64,000 nt of DNA from Streptomyces minutiscleroticus (GTDB lineage: Bacteria; Actinomycetota; Actinomycetes; Streptomycetales; Streptomycetaceae). The translations under genes were made by a program, and so were the position numbers. Positions 58,887-64,000 of the stretch are shown piece by piece; position 1 is the first letter of the stretch; the number at the start of each line of letters is the position of its first letter. The stretch spans positions 98,387 to 162,386 of the forward strand of contig NZ_BMVU01000013.1 of assembly GCF_014650875.1 (NCBI RefSeq). The letters run 5' to 3'. The notes under the pieces are model-generated. The model did not search any database. It saw only the letters and a program-made list of their open reading frames with translations, and had not been told where the DNA came from.

Positions 58887-60116
58887 CTACTCGCGCGCCC
58901 CGCCGACCGGCGCCGCCTCCTCGGCCGCGCGGTCCGCGGCCGGCGGCTTGCCGCTGTCGCGGCGGGAGAGGAACCACCGGGCCACCGGCTCGGTGTAGCG
59001 CGCGGTGAGCGGACCCATCACGACCAGCAGCAGCACGTACGCCGTGGCGAACGGCCCCAGCTGCGGCTCGATGCCCGCCGACACGGCGAGACCGGCGATG
59101 ACGATGGAGAACTCGCCGCGCGCCACCAGCGTTCCGCCGGCCCGCCAGCGCCCCTTCACGCCGACGTGGGCGCGCCGCGCGGCCCAGTACCCGGTGGCGA
59201 TCTTGGTGAGCGCGGTGACCACGGCCAGCGCGAGCGCGGGGAGCAGCACCGGCGGGATGCTCGCCGGGTCGGTGTGCAGACCGAAGAAGACGAAGAACAC
59301 CGCGGCGAACAGGTCCCGCAACGGGCTCAGCAGCGTGTGCGCGCCCTCGGCGACCTCGCCGGACAGCGCGATGCCGACCAGGAACGCGCCGACCGCCGCC
59401 GACACCTGGAGCTGCTGGGCGAGCCCCGCCACCAGCAGGGTCAGGCCGAGGACGACCAGCAGCAGCTTCTCCGCGTCGTCGGTGGAGACGAAGCGGGAGA
59501 TGAGCCGCCCGTACCGCACGGCCGTGAAGAGCACGAGCCCGGCCACGCCCAGCGCGATCGCCAGGGTCACGCTGCCGGCGGCCAGGCCGACGCCCGCCAG
59601 CAGGGCGGTGATGATCGGCAGGTAGACCGCCATGGCCAGGTCCTCGAGGACCAGGATGCTGAGGATGACCGGCGTCTCGCGGTTGCCGAGCCGGCCGAGG
59701 TCGCCCAGGACCTTGGCGATCACACCCGAGGACGAGATCCAGGTGACGCCGGCGAGCACCACCGCCGCCACCGGCCCCCAGCCGAGCAGCAGTGCGGCCG
59801 CCGCGCCGGGCAGCGCGTTGAAGGCGAAGTCCACCGCGCCGGCCGGGTACTGCGTCTTGAGGTTGGAGACCAGGTCCGTGGCGGTGTACTCCAGGCCCAG
59901 CATCAGCAGCAGGAGCACGACGCCGATCTCGGCGCCGATCGCGACGAACTCCTCGCTCGCGCCGAGCGGCAGCAGCCCGCCCTCGCCGAAGGCGAGTCCG
60001 GCCAGCAGGTACAGCGGGATGGGCGAGAACTGGAAGCGGCCCGCCAGCCGGCCCAGCAGGCCGAGGCCGAGGATGATCGCCCCGAACTCGATCAGGAAGA
60101 CGGCAGAGGAATGCAC
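58887..60116 (-). CDS. khtU: KefB/KhtU-type cation:proton antiporter
   Basis: 409 residues, GTG at 60116, 3 bases after the KhtT stop. About 11 membrane helices of the CPA2 fold; FGAIILGLGLLGRLAGRF, AEIGVVLLLLMLGLEY, SSGVIAKVLGDLGRLGNRE, LEDLAMAVYLPI and GEFSIVIAGLAVSAG match K+/H+ exchangers. Likely exports potassium in exchange for protons at high pH or under c-di-AMP control through KhtT. No TrkA-N domain is fused, consistent with the separate KhtT. Confidence 0.85.
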   Translation of the reverse strand: MHSSAVFLIEFGAIILGLGLLGRLAGRFQFSPIPLYLLAGLAFGEGGLLPLGASEEFVAIGAEIGVVLLLLMLGLEYTATDLVSNLKTQYPAGAVDFAFNALPGAAAALLLGWGPVAAVVLAGVTWISSSGVIAKVLGDLGRLGNRETPVILSILVLEDLAMAVYLPIITALLAGVGLAAGSVTLAIALGVAGLVLFTAVRYGRLISRFVSTDDAEKLLLVVLGLTLLVAGLAQQLQVSAAVGAFLVGIALSGEVAEGAHTLLSPLRDLFAAVFFVFFGLHTDPASIPPVLLPALALAVVTALTKIATGYWAARRAHVGVKGRWRAGGTLVARGEFSIVIAGLAVSAGIEPQLGPFATAYVLLLVVMGPLTARYTEPVARWFLSRRDSGKPPAADRAAEEAAPVGGARE

Positions 60117-60119
60117 CCG

Positions 60120-60590
60120 TCACTCCTGCCCGATGATGGCCGCCGCGGCGTCCACGCCCTCGCGGGTGCCGATGACGATCAGGGTGTCCCCGCCGGCCAG
60201 CCGGAAGTCCGGGGCGGGCGACGGGATGGCGTCGGCGCGGCGCAGCACGGCGACCACGGAGGCGCCGGTCTCCGTGCGCATGCGCATGTCGCCCAGGACG
60301 CGCCCGTTCCACACCGACTGGGCGGACAGCGCTATGCGCTCGGCCACCAGACCCAGGTCGGTGGTGTGCAGCACGCTCGGGCTGTGGTGCGAGGGCATCA
60401 GGGCGTCGATCAGCGACGCCGTCTCCTGCCCGGTCAGGTGCAGCGAGTGGGCGCAGTCGTCGGGGTCGTCGCCCCGGTACACGTTCACCGACCGGGTGCC
60501 GTCCCGGTGCGCGATCACCGACAGGTGCCGGTGCTCGCGCGTCGTGAGGTCGTACTGGACACCGATGCCCGGCAGCGGTGTCATTCTCAT
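60120..60590 (-). CDS. khtT: KhtT-type TrkA-C regulatory subunit
   Basis: 156 residues from ATG 60590. The N-terminal part (LPGIGVQYDLTTREHRHLSVIAHRDGTR) is the KhtT-like core, and the C-terminal TrkA-C domain reads DMRMRTETGASVVAVLRRADA... DFRLAGGDTLIVIGTREGV. In Bacillus KhtT regulates KhtU and binds c-di-AMP. Tight spacing with the antiporter (3 bases) shows one operon and one complex. Confidence 0.82.
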   Translation of the reverse strand: MRMTPLPGIGVQYDLTTREHRHLSVIAHRDGTRSVNVYRGDDPDDCAHSLHLTGQETASLIDALMPSHHSPSVLHTTDLGLVAERIALSAQSVWNGRVLGDMRMRTETGASVVAVLRRADAIPSPAPDFRLAGGDTLIVIGTREGVDAAAAIIGQE

Positions 60591-60865
60591 CCGTGGAGCA
60601 GGCACGGCCTGTCCCCTTCCCTGTGCCCTGCGTGCGTACGTGGTCCGCGGCGGCCGTCGCACGAGTGGGACGATCACCGCAGGCCCACACATGTTGTCAT
60701 CCGCCGGGCGCCCCCGGACATGGGTGTCGGCACGGATGGACAGGGCCGCCGGCACGCGTCAGGATGGCGGGGGGACCCAGGTCCCGCCGCAGGTCAGAGC
60801 ACGTGCAACCCCGATGGACGGCCGTGACGGCAGCGGAGGCGGAAGTCGCGGAGGAAGGGGCGTGC
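60591..60865. other. divergent intergenic
   Basis: 275 bases between KhtT and the histidine kinase; no gene or strong repeat seen. Holds both promoters. Confidence 0.35.
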
Positions 60866-61825
60866 GTGTCACTGTACTGGCGCATCTTCCTGCTCAACGC
60901 GGCCGTGCTGACCGTCGCCGTCCTGCTGCTCCTGGGCCCCGTGACCGTGTCGACGCCGATCCTGCACGGGGAGGCCCTGGTGCTGTGCGGGGGACTGGCC
61001 GCGATGCTCGCGGCCGACGCCGTGCTGCTGCGCATCGGGCTCGCGCCGCTGCAGCGCCTCACCCGCGCGATGTCCTCGGCCGACCTGCTGCGCCCCGGCA
61101 GCCGCCCCGACCCGGCCGGGCCGGGCGCCGTGGCCGAGCTGACCGTCGCCTTCAACACCATGCTCGACCGCCTGGAGGCCGAGCGGGCCGCAAGCAGCGC
61201 CCGTGCCCTGTCCGCCCAGGAGGCCGAGCGCAGCCGGATCGCCCAGGAGCTCCACGACGAGATCGGCCAGACCCTGACGGCCGTCCTGCTCCAGCTCAAG
61301 CACGCCGCCGACCGGGCGCCCGCGCCCCTGCGCGACGACCTGCGCCAGGCGCAGGAGACCACCCGGGCCAGCCTGGACGAGATCCGCCGCATCGCCCGCC
61401 GGCTGCGCCCCGGCGTCCTGGAGGAGCTCGGCCTGCACAGCGCCCTGCGCGCCCTGGCCGCCGAGTTCACCCTGCCGCCCCTCACCGTGCACCACCACAT
61501 CGGCCCCGGCCTGCCCGCGCTCGGCGAGGCCGCGGAACTCGTCCTCTACCGGGTCGCGCAGGAGGCCCTGACCAACACGGCCCGCCACTCGGGCGCGGCC
61601 GAGGTGCGGCTGGAACTGCGCGGGGGCCCGGACGGGGGAGTGGAACTCGTCGTCCAAGACGACGGCCGGGGCCTCGGCCGGGCCGCCGAGGGGGCCGGCA
61701 TCCGGGGCATGCGCGAACGGGCCCTGCTGGTCGGGGCCCGCCTGCTCGTCGGCGCGGCCCCCGGCGGCGGCACCGAGATCCGACTGCACGTACCCGCGAC
61801 CGCGACGGAGGAAAGCCGACCATGA
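60866..61825 (+). CDS. sensor histidine kinase, NarL-type (HisKA_3)
   Basis: 319 residues from GTG 60866 with AGGAAGG. Two membrane helices near the N-terminus (LYWRIFLLNAAVLTVAVLLLLG and VLCGGLAAMLAADAVLL) with almost no extracellular loop, a HAMP-like linker (APLQRLTRAMSSADLL), HisKA_3 with His130 in IAQELHDEIGQT, and the ATPase (VAQEALTNTARHSGA; VVQDDGRGLG). The signal is probably membrane-internal. Coupled to the response regulator by ATGA. Confidence 0.92.
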   Translation: MSLYWRIFLLNAAVLTVAVLLLLGPVTVSTPILHGEALVLCGGLAAMLAADAVLLRIGLAPLQRLTRAMSSADLLRPGSRPDPAGPGAVAELTVAFNTMLDRLEAERAASSARALSAQEAERSRIAQELHDEIGQTLTAVLLQLKHAADRAPAPLRDDLRQAQETTRASLDEIRRIARRLRPGVLEELGLHSALRALAAEFTLPPLTVHHHIGPGLPALGEAAELVLYRVAQEALTNTARHSGAAEVRLELRGGPDGGVELVVQDDGRGLGRAAEGAGIRGMRERALLVGARLLVGAAPGGGTEIRLHVPATATEESRP

Positions 61826-62481
61826 ACCGACCGGACCCGGCGCGCGTGCTCCTGGCCGACGACCACGCCCTCGTCCGCCAGGGGGTCCGGCTCATCCTGG
61901 ACAGCGAACCCGACCTCACCGTGGTCGCCGAGGCGGGCGACGGCGCCGAGGCCGTGGCACGGGCGCGCCGGGGCGGCATCGACCTGGCCGTGCTCGACAT
62001 CGCCATGCCCCGGACGACCGGCCTGCAGGCCGCCCGCGAGCTGTCCCGCCTGCTGCCGGACCTGCCGCTGCTCATCCTGACGATGTACGACAACGAGCAG
62101 TACTTCTTCGAGGCACTCAAGGCAGGGGCGGGCGGCTACGTGCTGAAGTCCGTCGCGGACCGCGACCTGGTGGAGGCGTGCCGGGCCGCCCTGCGCGGCG
62201 AGCCCTTCATCTACCCCGGCGCCGAGACCGCCCTCATCCGCGGCTACCTCGACCGCGTCGAGCGCGGCGGCCCGCTGCCGGGCCGGGTCGTCACCGAGCG
62301 GGAGGAGGAGGTCCTCAAGCTCGTCGCCGAGGGCCACACCTCCAAGGAGATCGCCGACCTCCTCACGATCAGCCCGAAGACGGTCGAGCGCCACCGCGCC
62401 AACATCCTCCAGAAACTGGGCCTGCGCGACCGCCTGGAGCTGACCCGGTACGCGATCCGGGTGGGCCTGATCGAGCCGTAG
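61822..62481 (+). CDS. NarL/LuxR-family response regulator
   Basis: 219 residues, start overlapping the kinase stop (ATGA). Receiver with Asp59 (VLDIAMPR), Thr/Lys switch residues (LILTMYDN, VLKSV), and a LuxR HTH (TEREEEVLKLVAEGHTSKEIADLLTISPKTVERHRANIL). Forms a two-component pair with the kinase. Targets unknown; the protease downstream is convergent, not in the operon. Confidence 0.93.
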   Translation: MNRPDPARVLLADDHALVRQGVRLILDSEPDLTVVAEAGDGAEAVARARRGGIDLAVLDIAMPRTTGLQAARELSRLLPDLPLLILTMYDNEQYFFEALKAGAGGYVLKSVADRDLVEACRAALRGEPFIYPGAETALIRGYLDRVERGGPLPGRVVTEREEEVLKLVAEGHTSKEIADLLTISPKTVERHRANILQKLGLRDRLELTRYAIRVGLIEP

Positions 62482-62508
62482 GAACTGCCGCGGTCCAAGC
62501 GGACGCCC

Positions 62509-62548
62509 GGGGTGTGCTCCGCCGCCCACGGGCGGCGGAGCACACCCC
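62509..62548. terminator. bidirectional terminator
   Basis: 18-bp perfect arms (62509-62526 with 62531-62548), loop CACG, between the response regulator and the protease. Confidence 0.9.
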
Positions 62549-62556
62549 GTACCGTG

Positions 62557-63717
62557 TCAGGCCGTGTGCAGCGTCAGCCCGTAGCGGTTCAGGATCTCGT
62601 TGATCGGCTGGTGCCAGGTCTCGCCGCCGGTGGAGCAGTTGCCCCAGCCGCCGGAGGTGACGCCCTGGGCCTGGTCGCCGCTGATGAACGAGCCGCCGGA
62701 GTCGCCGGGTTCGGCGCAGACGCTGGTCTTGGTCATCTGACGGACCGCGCCCTGGCTGTAGTTGACGGTCTCGTTCTTGGCGAGCACCGTGCCGCAGTGC
62801 CAGTGCGTGGTGGAGCCGGAACGGCAGATCGAGGCGCCGATCGGGGCCTCGTTGGAGCCGCGGACGAGCTGGTCGGAGACGGTGCCCCAGCCGAGCACGA
62901 CCGGCACCGTCCACCAGCCGCTGCCGACGTTGACCCAGGCGTAGTCGTTCTCCGGGAACGACGAGCCCTGGAAGTTGCCGATGTAGGACCGGTCCCAGCC
63001 GCTGACGCCCTGGCCGGCCCCTCCGCAGTGCCCGGCGGTGACGAAGCCGCCGTGCACCGAGAAGCCTATGGAGCAGCGGACGTTGCCGGTGTAGTACGGG
63101 TCGCCGCCGACGGTGCCCGCGGCGAAGGTGCGCGGCGCCTCGGGGGTCTCCTCGACGGTGACGGGGCCCGCCGCGCGGGCGCGGGAGACGAACGCCTGGA
63201 CATCGTTGTCGGAACGCTGCCCCTCGACCACGTTCACCACGACCGTGTTCGCCCGCGGGTCGACGTGCCAGCTGCCGACGCCCGCGGGCGCGGACAGCTT
63301 GTCGATGCGCGCCTTGACCGCGTCCAGCTCCTTCGCGCTGTGCTCGACGGTGCGGACGGCCGCGCCGGTCGCCCGTACCGCCTCGGCGGCCGCGGCGGAC
63401 CCGTCGGTGACGGCGACGGTGAGCTTCCCGGTCTTCGCGTCGAGCCAGGAGCCGCCGAAGGCGGCGCCCGCGGCCTTCCGCGCCTCCGGCTCGACGGCGG
63501 TGGCCTTCTTCTCGGTGGCGAGGCGCTGCTCGGCCTGCGCCTCGGTGAGTCCGAAGTCCCGCTGCATGGCCGCGAGCAGCCCGGCGGAGGCGGGCGCCCC
63601 GGCGGCGGCGGGGGAGGGGTCGGGGGCGGCAGCGGCGGGCAGCGCGCCCGCGGTCGCCCAGGTGCCGAGCATGAGGAAGGCGGCCAGACCCGTGCGTACG
63701 ACTGTAGTGCGTCTCAA
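62557..63717 (-). CDS. secreted S1-family protease (streptogrisin/alpha-lytic type)
   Basis: 386 residues, apparently from a TTG at 63717 (RRTTVVRTGLAAFLML signal, cleavage after AAAA at about 32) with AAGGG upstream; the ATG at 63783 would break the signal. Propeptide with LAAMQRDFGLTEAQAEQRL and VGSWHVDPRANTVVVNVVE, cut near TFAAGTVGGDPYY. Mature protease has His in GGFVTAGHCGGAG, Asp in PENDYAWV and Ser in AEPGDSGGSF, with six Cys. The TGAGAGCGCTCTCA palindrome lies upstream. Confidence 0.9.
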   Translation of the reverse strand: MRRTTVVRTGLAAFLMLGTWATAGALPAAAAPDPSPAAAGAPASAGLLAAMQRDFGLTEAQAEQRLATEKKATAVEPEARKAAGAAFGGSWLDAKTGKLTVAVTDGSAAAAEAVRATGAAVRTVEHSAKELDAVKARIDKLSAPAGVGSWHVDPRANTVVVNVVEGQRSDNDVQAFVSRARAAGPVTVEETPEAPRTFAAGTVGGDPYYTGNVRCSIGFSVHGGFVTAGHCGGAGQGVSGWDRSYIGNFQGSSFPENDYAWVNVGSGWWTVPVVLGWGTVSDQLVRGSNEAPIGASICRSGSTTHWHCGTVLAKNETVNYSQGAVRQMTKTSVCAEPGDSGGSFISGDQAQGVTSGGWGNCSTGGETWHQPINEILNRYGLTLHTA

Positions 63718-63768
63718 GGCAGTAGCCCTTCGTTGTTCCAGCGAGGTGGGGGTGGAACAGCTGAACTG

Positions 63769-63782
63769 TGAGAGCGCTCTCA
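63769..63782. promoter_or_regulatory. palindrome TGAGAGCGCTCTCA upstream of the protease
   Basis: Perfect 14-base palindrome 52 bases before the TTG, close to the TGGGAGCGCTCCCA site of the LacI-type CebR. A GTTCCA-N12-TGGAAC repeat (63735-63758) lies nearer the start. Confidence 0.5.
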
Positions 63783-63961
63783 TGGGGAGTTCGAGGCAGA
63801 TGGTAGCGGCCCGTTCCTGGCAGGTCTATGCCAATGGACGGAGGAGGCGGGGGCGCGCACGGAGCCCGGCCGCCGTGCGGGGCGGGACAGCCGGCGGAGA
63901 TACCCTGGTCGTCCCGCAAACCGGAGGGCCGTCCGTCCCCTCCGCCCCCGGACGCACGGCG

Positions 63962-64000
63962 CCGCTGTTTCCGGAGACCCTCGGTCTCCGGAAACAGCGG
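63962..64000. terminator. hairpin at window edge
   Basis: 18-bp perfect arms (63962-63979 with 63983-64000), loop CTC; probably terminates a gene outside the window. Confidence 0.7.

Noticed and set aside
1..64000. tRNA, rRNA, CRISPR, IS or phage genes
   Set aside because: Looked for cloverleaf ends, repeats with spacers and transposase motifs; none seen.

Overview
The window is very GC-rich actinomycete chromosome, almost certainly Streptomyces. The evidence is nearly pure G/C third codon positions, frequent GTG starts, and a set of families typical of the genus: DUF5133, DUF6230/DUF6114, DUF6479, DUF4032, a PopR/ClpP3-ClpP4 locus, a LitR/LitS-type locus, a streptogrisin-type protease and several RsbW-like orphan ATPases. 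No rRNA, tRNA, CRISPR array, insertion sequence or phage gene was seen. About 55 coding genes are called, mostly short transcription units, and many convergent junctions carry a near-perfect GC hairpin.

Layout. 1-4.6 kb: end of an aldo/keto reductase, a small unknown gene, a methyltransferase, a three-gene PRC-barrel operon, a STAS antagonist and an RsbW-like ATPase. 4.8-6.5 kb: a CarH-type B12 sensor without a DNA-binding domain, coupled to a PP2C remnant. 6.8-10.7 kb: a PAP2-remnant/diacylglycerol kinase, DUF5133, DinB, VOC and a small protein. 10.9-12.8 kb: clpP3-clpP4-popR, the second ClpP lacking its catalytic His. 12.9-17 kb: a CDF metal exporter, a TerD-CAP-CAP fusion and a YihY/BrkB protein. 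17.3-25.1 kb: a LitR/LitS-like light island (anti-sigma, ECF sigma, B12-dependent MerR regulator, flavin oxidoreductase, photolyase, SDR-DUF2867) with no carotenoid genes. 25.6-31 kb: a hydrophobic stress peptide, an ATPase, an aldo/keto reductase, an MBL hydrolase, YkvA and a flavin monooxygenase. 31-38.1 kb: an orphan sugar-binding lipoprotein, a secreted protein, DUF6230/6114, ANTAR-GAF, DUF6479, a SigB-type sigma factor and a small acidic protein. 38.2-47.3 kb: a P-loop kinase, a pseudokinase, a universal stress protein, DUF4032, a PotD-like lipoprotein facing a Cache protein (the only two genes in which I found TTA codons) and an XRE-DUF5753 regulator. 47.5-64 kb: an NsdA-like regulator, an SDR, another ATPase, a Gfo/Idh/MocA oxidoreductase, a 1324-residue LacI-sensor/kinase/receiver/AraC protein next to a pectate lyase, a KhtT-KhtU antiporter, a two-component pair and a secreted serine protease.

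Themes. Three things tie the window together. First, SigB-like partner switching: a sigma factor, a STAS antagonist, three ATPases and a phosphatase remnant, with candidate GNNT-N14-16-GGGTAC/GGGAAT promoters in front of several genes. Second, blue/green-light B12 sensing linked to photolyase repair. Third, developmental control: bldA/TTA codons and Clp proteolysis with an Ala-Ala degron regulator. Functions are inferred from sequence reading alone; no database search was run.
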